Source: Candidatus Kosakonia sp. 282A-S69 (GTDB lineage: Bacteria; Pseudomonadota; Gammaproteobacteria; Enterobacterales; Enterobacteriaceae). Taken from it: a stretch of 64,000 nt of DNA. Position numbers and translations under genes: made by a program. Below are positions 47,013 through 54,742 of this stretch, piece by piece (position 1 is the stretch's first letter; each line of letters opens with the position of its first letter). The stretch is taken from NCBI RefSeq assembly GCF_029433855.1, contig NZ_JAROAU010000003.1, forward strand, positions 740,729-804,728. Direction: 5' to 3'. The notes beneath the pieces are model-generated. The model made no database searches. It saw only the letters and a list, made by a program, of their open reading frames with translations, and was not told the origin of the DNA.

Positions 47013-47510
47013 GTGCAGATGAAACGTCTTATGCTCGCGCTGCTGCTGGCGGCAGGCCCCACGATGACGCAGGCCGCTGCGCCCGCTACCGTGTATGACA
47101 TGACGCAGGCGCTCGCCACGCAGCTGGCAACCGAAGCGTTATCGGTTTGTCATGACATGCATCGCCAGGGCGTGGTGGCGGTGGTCGATCGCGGCGGCAA
47201 CCTGGTGACGCTGATGCGCGATGACAACATCGGGCCGCATAATACGCAGGCGGCCTGGCGCAAAGCGTTTACGGCGCTCTCGACCAAAACGCCGACCCGG
47301 CAGTTTGCCCGCCAGGCGCAGGCCTCGCCAGAGACCGCCAACCTTAATACGGTGAATGAGTTATTGTTGCTTGGCGGCGGCGTACCGGTGAAATATCACG
47401 ATCAGTGGATTGGTGCCATCGGCATGGCGGGCACCGGCGGTGCGGAGTCCGACGAGCGGTGTGGGATGGACGCCATCAATAACGTCATGGGTAAAAGCGA
47501 GCAAAGTTAA
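47013..47510 (+). CDS. Exported GlcG/HbpS-family (DUF336) protein
   Basis: A 165-residue protein with a signal peptide (MKRLMLALLLAAGPTMTQAA) and the GlcG/HbpS fold: DRGGNLVTLMRDDNIGPHNT, RKAFTALSTKTPTRQF, VPVKYHDQWIGAIGMAGTGG. HbpS members bind haem or protect under oxidative stress; here it is secreted. GTG at 47013 and ATG at 47019 are both possible starts. It follows hiuH immediately, so it joins the HprRS-linked unit, which E. coli lacks. Confidence 0.85.
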   Translation: MQMKRLMLALLLAAGPTMTQAAAPATVYDMTQALATQLATEALSVCHDMHRQGVVAVVDRGGNLVTLMRDDNIGPHNTQAAWRKAFTALSTKTPTRQFARQAQASPETANLNTVNELLLLGGGVPVKYHDQWIGAIGMAGTGGAESDERCGMDAINNVMGKSEQS

Positions 47511-47522
47511 ACACGTTCGCAG

Positions 47523-47549
47523 CGGGGAAAAGGCTTTTCCCCGTTTTTT
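47523..47549 (+). terminator. Terminator after the HbpS-like gene
   Basis: CGGGGAAAAG-GC-TTTTCCCCG stem followed by TTTTTT. Confidence 0.9.
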
Positions 47550-47595
47550 ATCTCTTATCACCTAAACTCATCACCCACCGTTTACGCGGGCACAT

Positions 47596-47979
47596 TTACA
47601 CCTCTTCTTCCGTGGCGCGCCGCGCGTCGTAAACCTCCTGCGCCTGCTCAATCGCCACACCGTACTGCTTCGCCCAGCTCACCAGCGCCACAAAGGGATC
47701 CTGCAATGAGCGACCCAGCGGCGTGATGGAGTATTCAACCGCCACGGGGGATGAGGCGATGACGCGGCGGCTAACCAGCCCGTTACGCTCCAGGCGGCGC
47801 AGCGCCTCCGTCAGCGCTTTGTGGGTAATGGGGTCGAGCCGGCGTTTGATGGCGTTAAAGCGTGAGGGTTCGCTGCATAAGACGGTGAGGATCAACACCG
47901 ACCACTTGTTGGCAACCTGCTCGAGGATCGGGCGCGTACTGTTAATTTCTGCCAGCAGGGCAGGGATATCGGTCGACAT
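47596..47979 (-). CDS. HxlR-family regulator
   Basis: A 127-residue MarR/HxlR-type winged helix: ILEQVANKWSVLILTVLCSE, RFNAIKRRLDPITHKALTEA, LERNGLVSRRV and the GRSLQDPF wing end. I start at the ATG at 47979 with AAGG upstream. Divergent from the SDR gene 100 bp away; the gap has direct GATATA repeats on the minus strand (48010-47995) that could be its site. HxlR proteins often sense aldehydes or quinones. Confidence 0.88.
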   Translation of the reverse strand: MSTDIPALLAEINSTRPILEQVANKWSVLILTVLCSEPSRFNAIKRRLDPITHKALTEALRRLERNGLVSRRVIASSPVAVEYSITPLGRSLQDPFVALVSWAKQYGVAIEQAQEVYDARRATEEEV

Positions 47980-48079
47980 AAGGTTACCTTCTCTATATCT
48001 GGTGTATATCAGGTGCGTAATTGACGGTAAATATACGAAATGTATCATCAGGCGTCCATCCCCACGTTCTGGAGTAGTC

Positions 48080-48808
48080 ATGTTGAAACTTGAAGGTAAG
48101 ACCGCCCTGGTGACCGGCGGTAATAGCGGTATCGGCCTTGCAATCGCTCAGCGTTTTGCGCAAGAGGGCGCCCATGTTTTCATCACCGGCCGACGCGAAG
48201 CGCAGCTGGCAGAAGCGGTGTCGCTTATTGGCGGTAACGTTGAGGCGATCGCGGGCGATATCACCAATACGCACGACCGCACTCGTCTGTTTGACACTAT
48301 TCATGCCAGGGCCGGACGGCTCGACATCCTCGTCTACTCCTCAGGCGTCTCGGAACCAGCAAGCCTTGAGGAGAGCACGGAAGAGCATATCGACCATGCC
48401 TTTGGCCTGAACGTGCGCGCCATGGTGCTCACGGTGCAGCAGGCCATCGGCCAGATGGGCGAGGGCGGCACCATCGTCCTGCTCGGCTCGATTGCCGGTA
48501 GCATGGCGGTGCCAGGTTATGGCACCTATGCGGCCAGCAAAGCCGCGGTGCGCTCCTATGCCCGAACCTGGACCAGCGAGCTGGCTCCGCGCGGCATCCG
48601 GGTTAATACCCTCAGCCCGGGCCCCACGGATACGCCAATGTTTAGCCAGGCGAGCGATGACGTCAGGCAGACACTGAGCGCGCAAATCCCGGTGAAGCGG
48701 CTGGGAAATCCCGATGAAATAGCGGCTGCGGCGCTGTTCCTCGCATCCAACGACAGCAGTTACGTCAGCGGTGCCGAACTGGTGATTGATGGCGGCATGT
48801 CTGCGTAA
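48080..48808 (+). CDS. Short-chain dehydrogenase/reductase
   Basis: A 242-residue classical SDR: TGGNSGIGLAIAQRF for NAD(P), catalytic Ser-Tyr-Lys in LLGSIAGSM and YGTYAASKAAVRS, and the PGPTDTPM loop. Starts at the ATG at 48080 with GGAG five bases before it; a much longer frame on the same strand runs back through the HxlR gene and is not real. Probable HxlR target. Confidence 0.92.
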   Translation: MLKLEGKTALVTGGNSGIGLAIAQRFAQEGAHVFITGRREAQLAEAVSLIGGNVEAIAGDITNTHDRTRLFDTIHARAGRLDILVYSSGVSEPASLEESTEEHIDHAFGLNVRAMVLTVQQAIGQMGEGGTIVLLGSIAGSMAVPGYGTYAASKAAVRSYARTWTSELAPRGIRVNTLSPGPTDTPMFSQASDDVRQTLSAQIPVKRLGNPDEIAAAALFLASNDSSYVSGAELVIDGGMSA

Positions 48809-48824
48809 GCACTGTTTTTAAACT

Positions 48825-48856
48825 CACCCGGCGCTGGAGCGAATGGCGTCCGGGTG
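48825..48856 (+). terminator. Possible terminator after the SDR gene
   Basis: CACCCGG and CCGGGTG arms, loop of 18 bases, followed by TCTGCTTTTCC. Weak T-tract. Confidence 0.4.
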
Positions 48857-48931
48857 TCTGCTTTTCCTGCATAACGGAAGAAAAGCACATCATAACAACT
48901 TATTGCGTGGTGAATTATTTCAAGTGTGACA

Positions 48932-49000
48932 TTGCAGTTCTGAATGAGTGGCACTATAGTAGCAACTTGTACAAGTTTGCAGGGGTAAGTTGTACAACTT
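48932..49000 (+). promoter_or_regulatory. Promoter with two GTAC-centred palindromes before the AriR-like gene
   Basis: TTGCAG (48932-48937), 17 bp, TATAGT (48955-48960) form a good sigma-70 promoter with a start near 48967. Directly on the start lies the perfect palindrome AACTTGTACAAGTT (48964-48977), and 23 bp further the perfect palindrome AAGTTGTACAACTT (48987-49000). Their TTGTACA halves recall the sites of the MerR-like regulators MlrA and BluR. Such placement points to repression. Confidence 0.75.
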
Positions 49001-49066
49001 GCCTCACGACCAGGCTGCCGGCCCAACCATGCGTAATCCGGGCCCACTTAAAATGAGTGAAATAAA

Positions 49067-49306
49067 ATGAACAATCCGACCGCCACACTCCCGCAGACCC
49101 TCCAGTCAGTTTTTTCAGTCTTTGAGGCAGAAAAAGAGATCATTGACGAAGTGAAACGTGAGCTTCAGGCCGTGAAAGCGACGGTAGCCAATAAAGATAT
49201 CATGCTGGCGCTTATCGCCCGTGTTGAGACGGAAACGGATGTGATCCGCAAAGATATCCTGCGAAATGCCCTTGAGCTGGTGGTGCTTCGCACGCTGGAC
49301 GTTTAA
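49067..49306 (+). CDS. AriR/YmgB-like small connector protein
   Basis: A 79-residue helical protein. The C-terminal half NKDIMLALIARVETETDVIR and following ALELVVLRTLDV matches E. coli AriR ([20 protein letters not shown] and on to LEIVLRY). AriR, YmgA and YcgZ are BluR-controlled, act on the Rcs pathway and influence biofilm and acid resistance. Here it is monocistronic behind twin palindromes. Ribosome site weak (AAAATGAGTG). Confidence 0.8.
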   Translation: MNNPTATLPQTLQSVFSVFEAEKEIIDEVKRELQAVKATVANKDIMLALIARVETETDVIRKDILRNALELVVLRTLDV

Positions 49307-49571
49307 TCTTCTGCTTTTGCCTGCGCCTCTGCTCAGCCGGAGGCGTTTGTGCTTCTCAGATGCCGCAACCTGCACATTTTATAGCTGCGCACATAACCGA
49401 TCCAGAAAGGCGCGCGCCACGGGTTTACGCTCTCTTCAACGCAGGCTCGCGCCAGCGGACAGCCTCTTCAGTAAGCAGGCGAGTTGCTGACAGCGTTCGC
49501 CGGGCGCTTTATTGTGAATGCCGCTCATTCATGGCGGCGATACGCATCCCGCTTTAATAAAAGGAACAGCG

Positions 49572-50042
49572 ATGATTACTTTGCGCCCCATGCGTGAGGA
49601 TGAATACCCGGCTTATCTGGACTATTTCATTGCTGACTATGCGCAGGAGATTGCCGCAAACTATCGCCTTTCTGAGGCAGAGGCGCAGGCCAGAGCCACC
49701 CAGGAGATCGCAGACGATCTCCCCGCAGGCGTTAATACGCCGGGCCACGTTCTGCTCTGCCTGCTGGCGGAGGGCGAGAAGCATGTCGGCTACCTCTGGT
49801 ATAAACCTGACGCTTCGATGCAAACCGTTTTTATTTATGATTTTCATATCTTCGACGCCTGCCAGGGGCAGGGCCTTGGCAAAGGCGCGCTGCGGGCCTT
49901 TGAGGATGAGATGCGGGCGAAAGGGGTTGAGCAGATCCGCCTTCGTGTGGCGGGTGATAACGCGCGGGCGCGCCATCTTTATGAGGCTATCGGCTTTGGT
50001 GTGACTGGCATCAATATGAGTAAGAATTTAATAGCTGAGTAG
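49572..50042 (+). CDS. GNAT N-acetyltransferase
   Basis: A 156-residue acetyltransferase beginning MITLRPMREDEYPAYLDYF, with the acetyl-CoA loop QGQGLGKGALRAFEDEM and NARARHLYEAIGF. Starts at 49572 with AAGGA six bases before. Substrate unknown. The 265 bp between the AriR-like gene and this one contain nothing else I recognise. Confidence 0.85.
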   Translation: MITLRPMREDEYPAYLDYFIADYAQEIAANYRLSEAEAQARATQEIADDLPAGVNTPGHVLLCLLAEGEKHVGYLWYKPDASMQTVFIYDFHIFDACQGQGLGKGALRAFEDEMRAKGVEQIRLRVAGDNARARHLYEAIGFGVTGINMSKNLIAE

Positions 50043-50069
50043 GAGCCGGTGCGTCTGCCGAAGGCAAAG

Positions 50070-50096
50070 AAAATCCACGCAAGCGCGTGGATTTTT
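50070..50096. terminator. Bidirectional terminator after the GNAT and tailspike-like genes
   Basis: AAAATCCACGC-AAGC-GCGTGGATTTTT between convergent genes. Confidence 0.9.
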
Positions 50097-50130
50097 AGAG
50101 AGTGGCTTTTCTTCTATTTAGTCAGGCGTG

Positions 50131-52371
50131 TCAGGCCGTGACGGTCACCACTGACGTGTTGGTTGTCACCTGATTGGTCGTCACGGAGGAGTCTACTGCC
50201 CCAACTTGCCCTTTGATCACGCAGCGATACTGCCCCGCATCGCCCGCGGCAACGGCATCCTTACTGTATGTCGCCTTGTTGGCACCGGAGATAGTGCTCC
50301 AGCTGGTGCCGTTGGTGGATTTCTGCCACTGATAGCTGGCGGCATCATTGGCGTCCACGGTCAGGTTCAGCGTAGCGCCTGTGGCAACAGAAACGGTTGC
50401 CGCCGGCTGGGTCTTAATCTGCGGCGTAAAGGCGTAGTAAGGCATCGCATACTCAACGCCGTTGATATTTACCCGCATCCACTGGCGCGGCTTGGACTGC
50501 TCAACCGGTACGCTGGATGAGGCCTGCGAACGGGTACTGATTGCCGCGACATCACCCTGCGCGCCAAAGCCCGCTTTACCGTTGTGCATTGAGGCGCGGG
50601 GTTCGGCGTCCACGCCGTTCGGTGCTTCAGCCTGCACCTGACCATCCGGCGTAAAGAGGGCCCATTCCCCTCTCTCCTGGCTGGTTTCACCGGTGCCGCG
50701 AACGTGCACCGCATACTCGCCAATGGTCGCCGGAAGTTTGATCCACAAGCCCGGCAGCAGCTTGTTGTACTCCTGAGCAATATACTTCACTTCGGTAATG
50801 CCCGGCGCACCCTCCATCCAGTAGGTCACGGCCGGAACATCCGCAGCACCGCGTGCAACGTGAATATGCAGCGTTCCCGCAGCGCGATCGTTATTGACCG
50901 GCATTGGGCCGCTTCCGCCCAGGCTGCCGTAAGTGCTGCGGCAATCGACCTCAATCTTCCAGTGGGTGCCGGTTTGCGGCATCTGGAACGTACCGATATT
51001 CAGCCACAGTTTTTTGCTGTCAATGGTGCCGCGCAGCACGCCGCTCAGCCACTTAGCGCGCAGCGGATTGTCCAGATAAGTAATGTTATTTTGAAACAGT
51101 GACATCCCCATTTCATAGGCGGAAAGCTTCGCGGTGATCGCACTGCCATCCGGGTTTTTCGGGTAGCTGAACCACTTATCGCTGCCCGGCTCGGTGGTAC
51201 GGTCATAATTGACGCCGGTCGGGTTTGACCATTGCGACATCACAACGCGCGAGTTGTAGAACACGGCGTCATAAGTGGATGATTCAATGCTCAGCGCCTC
51301 AATCAGCCACTGGCCGTTGTTAATATCCATCGGCACCGCGCTGTGCTCAATCCAGCCGTTGCGGATCAGACCCTGGCCGTGACGTGGGATCCAGATTGCC
51401 GGGGCATAACAGTACTGGAAATTAAATTCAGAAAGCTCAATCGCCGTGGAGTGATCCCACGAGCCTGCTTTGCGGTTACTCCAGCCAACTTTGATAACCG
51501 GGCCCGCCACCCTGCTGCAGTAAATCTGGTTAAATTTACTGTCGAGGCTATCGAGATAGTAAATCGTCGCCTCGCCGGTATTACTGGCCTTGAAATAGGA
51601 GACGTTAGCAAAAGTGCCGCCCACGCATTCGTTAGTAATAAACGGCTGTTTGTTGGAAGCGGTATCGTTAAACACCCCAAGCGTGGCGCCAATCAACAGG
51701 TTGGTCTTCTCATCCTGCTTGACGGTTTGCTGCCCCTCCCACTCAATGCCGTAAATGGAGAAATAACGGTGGTTCAGGGCCAGCACGGCTGAACTGGATT
51801 TATCAGAGATAATGCGGGTCGCAATCTGTTTGCCGAAACTGGTGGTCACACCACGCAGGACAAAGTCGCCCGCGGCAAAGTAACCGCTTGGGTTATAAGG
51901 CAGTTCAGCGTCATCGGCTGCGATCTTCTTGCCGTAACGGCGCATATCGAGCGGCTTAATCAGGTAGGTGCCCGCACCGAAACGGACGCCAATTTTGCTG
52001 GAAAGATCGCTGGTTGCGCCACGTGCAACGCTGCCGTTCATAAATTCGTACATCGCTTTGACCGCAGGAGCGCAGTCAACGGTGCCACCCGGTACGGCGC
52101 CGAAGTCGTGAACGGTAAGCGCTTCAATATCCGTATCGCGTCGCCAGTGATATGCCCCACCGTTGCTGGCGATAAAACCGCCATCGTCACTGCCCGCAAC
52201 GAGGTTTCCGATAAACCATCCTTCGCCATAACGGATGGAGTGATCGCTGGCTGCCTGCGCATTCCAGGAGGTCAGAAAAACGCGTTCACCCTCGGTTGCA
52301 GGTTTACGTGCGCGCAGTGCAGCGAAAGAGGCAACTTCCGTAATGGCAGTGCTGTTTTCATTAGTAGCCAT
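50131..52371 (-). CDS. Tailspike/AmsF-like beta-helix protein with C-terminal Ig-like domain
   Basis: A 746-residue protein with no signal peptide. The N-terminus (MATNENSTAITEVASFAALR) leads to a pectate-lyase-like right-handed beta-helix (about 75-430): DFGAVPGGTVDCAPAVKAMY is the typical tailspike entry, with VRFGAGTYLIKPLDMRRYGK following. Residues about 655-746 form an Ig-like domain (PQIKTQPAATVSVATGATL, YQWQKSTNGTSW, AGQYRCVIKG). Related proteins are phage polysaccharide depolymerases and Erwinia AmsF in amylovoran synthesis. No phage or capsule genes are near. AGGA lies upstream of the ATG at 52371. Confidence 0.8.
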   Translation of the reverse strand: MATNENSTAITEVASFAALRARKPATEGERVFLTSWNAQAASDHSIRYGEGWFIGNLVAGSDDGGFIASNGGAYHWRRDTDIEALTVHDFGAVPGGTVDCAPAVKAMYEFMNGSVARGATSDLSSKIGVRFGAGTYLIKPLDMRRYGKKIAADDAELPYNPSGYFAAGDFVLRGVTTSFGKQIATRIISDKSSSAVLALNHRYFSIYGIEWEGQQTVKQDEKTNLLIGATLGVFNDTASNKQPFITNECVGGTFANVSYFKASNTGEATIYYLDSLDSKFNQIYCSRVAGPVIKVGWSNRKAGSWDHSTAIELSEFNFQYCYAPAIWIPRHGQGLIRNGWIEHSAVPMDINNGQWLIEALSIESSTYDAVFYNSRVVMSQWSNPTGVNYDRTTEPGSDKWFSYPKNPDGSAITAKLSAYEMGMSLFQNNITYLDNPLRAKWLSGVLRGTIDSKKLWLNIGTFQMPQTGTHWKIEVDCRSTYGSLGGSGPMPVNNDRAAGTLHIHVARGAADVPAVTYWMEGAPGITEVKYIAQEYNKLLPGLWIKLPATIGEYAVHVRGTGETSQERGEWALFTPDGQVQAEAPNGVDAEPRASMHNGKAGFGAQGDVAAISTRSQASSSVPVEQSKPRQWMRVNINGVEYAMPYYAFTPQIKTQPAATVSVATGATLNLTVDANDAASYQWQKSTNGTSWSTISGANKATYSKDAVAAGDAGQYRCVIKGQVGAVDSSVTTNQVTTNTSVVTVTA

Positions 52372-52871
52372 GATATTTGTCGTCCTGTAAGTGATGGTTG
52401 ATACTGTATTTATATACAGTGTTTTTACTGTACGCCGACAATTCTGGCTTTTCAATAGCAATTTTTACTTTTAAATCAGTTGCTTTTTAGTGCCGGTTCG
52501 TAATAAGGAAATCACGTTTGTGGTATAAAAACATAAACAAAATTAATATATATTTTGATGGAAGCGAGAGGCAAAAGAGGGGGCGTTAAAGCAAGGGAGA
52601 CGCAGATACGCGCCGACGGAGCGGTAAAAATGGCAATGTGTTGGCTCAGCGAAGTGACATTGATTTTGTCACTGAAAGAGCGGGCATTCATAAGGCTGTC
52701 TCGTGATAGCTTTCTGCGAAAAGATCGTTTCGTCTGTCCCGATACAGAGTGATCAAGGGGAGGATTGGTAACGGAATTTTTATCCCTCGTCAGCTTCAGA
52801 GGATAAGTGAGGAGACAATAAATGCCTGGCGCAGCGGCATAATGTCCCTCTCCGCCAGCCAGGCTACCCAC
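52372..52871. other. 500-bp region without a recognised gene
   Basis: AT-rich near 52500-52560. The short frames on both strands have no ribosome site or recognisable content. Holds the promoter of the tailspike-like gene. Confidence 0.5.
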
Positions 52872-53711
52872 TCATTTTTCAGCGTAATCAATACGGTATC
52901 CGCTGCCCTCTCTGCTAACGCGGGCAAACCCTGTCTGACTTAAGTGCATGCCTGCAATGAGCACTTTTTCGCTGGCCGCTTGCTCCATTATTCTCTTCCG
53001 TGTCTCCACGGCCTGCGCGGGATCGACATCGAACAGGATAGAAACGGCCGGTTGTGCTGACTGAATATGCGGGTAGTGAACAATATCTCCCCATATTAAT
53101 AAGCATTCATTCTCCGAATCGATGCGAAAACCGGTATGACCGGGCGTATGGCCCGGTAACCATACCGGGAGAATGCCTTCGGCTATCTTCTCGCCGTTAA
53201 AAAAACGGAGGTTGGGGGCATAAGCGTCTAAGGTTTGCCGAACCAGCAAAAAATTACGCTGCCCGCGTTCATTCGCGCTTGCGCGTTTTCTTTCATCCCG
53301 CCAGTGCTCTGCTTCGAGAGGGTGGAGAATCATTTCAGCGCGTTTAAAAACCGGCTCTTTTTCAGCATTGAGCAGGCCTCCAATATGGTCCGGGTGGCAG
53401 TGTGTCAATAAAACGGTATCGACATCATCAGGGCTGACACCCGCTGCGGCAAGGCTGGCGATAAGTTGTCCACCGATGTTGTTCAGCGCGCCTGCACCAG
53501 CGTCAACCAGAATAATCCGCCCCCGGCCGCGAATAAGGTAGCAGTTAATATGGATATCACCGGCCATATCAATGCCGGCACTGCACTGGATAGCATCCGC
53601 ATCAGCTTTCTCAATGCCTGACAACAGCTCCAGGCTGGCTGCCAGGGTGCCGTCACTCAGCGCGGTTATTTGAAAATCGCCAATCTGGCGGAACGGAAAA
53701 GCGTGGCTCAT
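52872..53711 (-). CDS. Metallo-beta-lactamase-fold hydrolase
   Basis: A 279-residue MBL-fold protein with the zinc motif THCHPDHIGGL, later His in LPGHTPGHTGF, and Asp in IWGDIVHYPH. Similar to AHL-lactonase/AttM-type and alkyl-sulfatase-like MBL proteins; no signal peptide, so it is cytosolic. Start at 53711 (MSHAFPFRQIGDF); 17 residues upstream are not conserved in look. Third gene of a LysR-linked operon (dimeric barrel, tautomerase, MBL). Confidence 0.85.
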   Translation of the reverse strand: MSHAFPFRQIGDFQITALSDGTLAASLELLSGIEKADADAIQCSAGIDMAGDIHINCYLIRGRGRIILVDAGAGALNNIGGQLIASLAAAGVSPDDVDTVLLTHCHPDHIGGLLNAEKEPVFKRAEMILHPLEAEHWRDERKRASANERGQRNFLLVRQTLDAYAPNLRFFNGEKIAEGILPVWLPGHTPGHTGFRIDSENECLLIWGDIVHYPHIQSAQPAVSILFDVDPAQAVETRKRIMEQAASEKVLIAGMHLSQTGFARVSREGSGYRIDYAEK

Positions 53712-53724
53712 CACTACCCCGGAG

Positions 53725-54051
53725 TTAGTTGCGGGCGAAAAGGTGTTCTGCTTGCGATCCAAAGCAGCGAATACGGGCCGTCAGGCCAGAGGCCTGTTGC
53801 GTGGCAACATCCAGCTCACGCATAAAGCTCTCCATCACTTTATGGGTTCGCCATGGAGTGAGACGGTAAAAGAGCTCGGCATACACCGGTTGCCCGCAGC
53901 CCGGCTTTACCTTGATAAAAATGATATGCACATTTTTGCGTTCTGAGCCGAGGATGTCACAGCAGAGGGCGCTGCATCTGTCGGTTAAAGCATCAAGGTT
54001 TTGAAACTTGTCAGCATGATTTTCAGAAATATAAAAAGTCAGATTAGGCAT
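53725..54051 (-). CDS. Tautomerase-like protein
   Basis: A 108-residue protein starting MPNLTFYISENHADKFQNLD. The Pro directly after Met is the catalytic position of 4-oxalocrotonate tautomerase/MIF-type enzymes, and NVHIIFIKVKPGC is a typical core strand. Longer than the 62-residue classical form. Starts at 54051, overlapping the preceding gene by 8 bp, so coupled. Confidence 0.72.
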   Translation of the reverse strand: MPNLTFYISENHADKFQNLDALTDRCSALCCDILGSERKNVHIIFIKVKPGCGQPVYAELFYRLTPWRTHKVMESFMRELDVATQQASGLTARIRCFGSQAEHLFARN

Positions 54052-54589
54052 GGTGGTGTGGCGTCCCTTTTTCACTGCTCTGCAACTGCGGTGTAAGGCT
54101 CTCGTAGAGATACACTCCGGGCATGTCCGTAAAGGGCGAAGCAATTGCAGCAGGCAAAAAATAGGCCATGCGGTATGCAGGGGTTTTATCCAGCGCCACC
54201 GCCTGCATTTCCAGCCCGCGATAGCCTAATTCGCTCTCCAGAAAGCCGATTGGCTTCGCGCTCAGAAGCAGAATGTCATTGGCAGAGAGCGCCGGCGCGA
54301 GGCCTTCACCGGCATACAGGTTACGGTGCCAGTCAGTAATGCAGGACTGCCAACGGGAGAAATTACCGCCTCCTTTTAAACGGTACTCCTCACTGCTGAG
54401 CACATCCGCATCATTAACGGTGTGAATGGCAAGATAAGCAGGGCAGCCAGCGTTGAGCGCACGAAAGCGTTGAGAGGTCGTAAAGCCAGTAACAGAGATT
54501 AATGCGGGGAGCTTTTGCTGGCTGTAAAACGCATTCCATTCAGCCTCGCTTTCAGCATCGGTATAGGAGCACTCCACGGTATAGAACAT
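54044..54589 (-). CDS. Unknown protein, possible dimeric alpha/beta-barrel
   Basis: A 181-residue soluble protein: FYTVECSYTDAESEAEWNAF then LPALISVTGFTTSQRFRALN and PAYLAIHTVNDADVLSSEEY. The pattern resembles ferredoxin-like dimeric barrels (EthD/ABM type) in two halves. First gene of a three-gene minus-strand operon, divergent from a LysR gene with a perfect inverted repeat between them. Confidence 0.7.
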   Translation of the reverse strand: MFYTVECSYTDAESEAEWNAFYSQQKLPALISVTGFTTSQRFRALNAGCPAYLAIHTVNDADVLSSEEYRLKGGGNFSRWQSCITDWHRNLYAGEGLAPALSANDILLLSAKPIGFLESELGYRGLEMQAVALDKTPAYRMAYFLPAAIASPFTDMPGVYLYESLTPQLQSSEKGTPHHHA

Positions 54590-54619
54590 CAGCCCATCTC
54601 CACATGAGTCGTAAACGCA

Positions 54620-54635
54620 AGCAAACAGGTTTGCT
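54620..54635. promoter_or_regulatory. Inverted repeat between the MBL operon and its LysR gene
   Basis: AGCAAAC-AG-GTTTGCT, perfect 7-bp arms, 31 bp before the operon start. Candidate LysR site. A second, shorter repeat (GTCAC-N6-GTGAC) lies at about 54691-54706. Confidence 0.5.
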
Positions 54636-54742
54636 CAATGATTTTTCATCATGCTACAAGCTGGTTTTACCGCTTAAAAACGATAATATGTCACGCATCA
54701 GTGACTTTAAGTCAATAAGTGTGAGAGCAAGGAGCCTCTTCT

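Noticed and set aside
47723-48079. 119-codon N-terminal extension of the SDR
   Set aside because: It runs antisense through the HxlR gene; the ATG at 48080 has GGAG and begins right before the Rossmann motif.
48951-48966. Sigma-54-like TGGCACTATAGTAGCA before the AriR-like gene
   Set aside because: The -12 element is TAGC instead of TTGC, while a well-spaced sigma-70 promoter covers the same bases.
50131-52371. Prophage remnant around the tailspike-like gene
   Set aside because: No head, tail, lysis, integrase or repressor genes on either side within the window.
52512-52871. 119-codon minus-strand frame and 65-codon plus-strand frame upstream of the tailspike-like gene
   Set aside because: Low-complexity composition, no start signals and no similarity that I can see.
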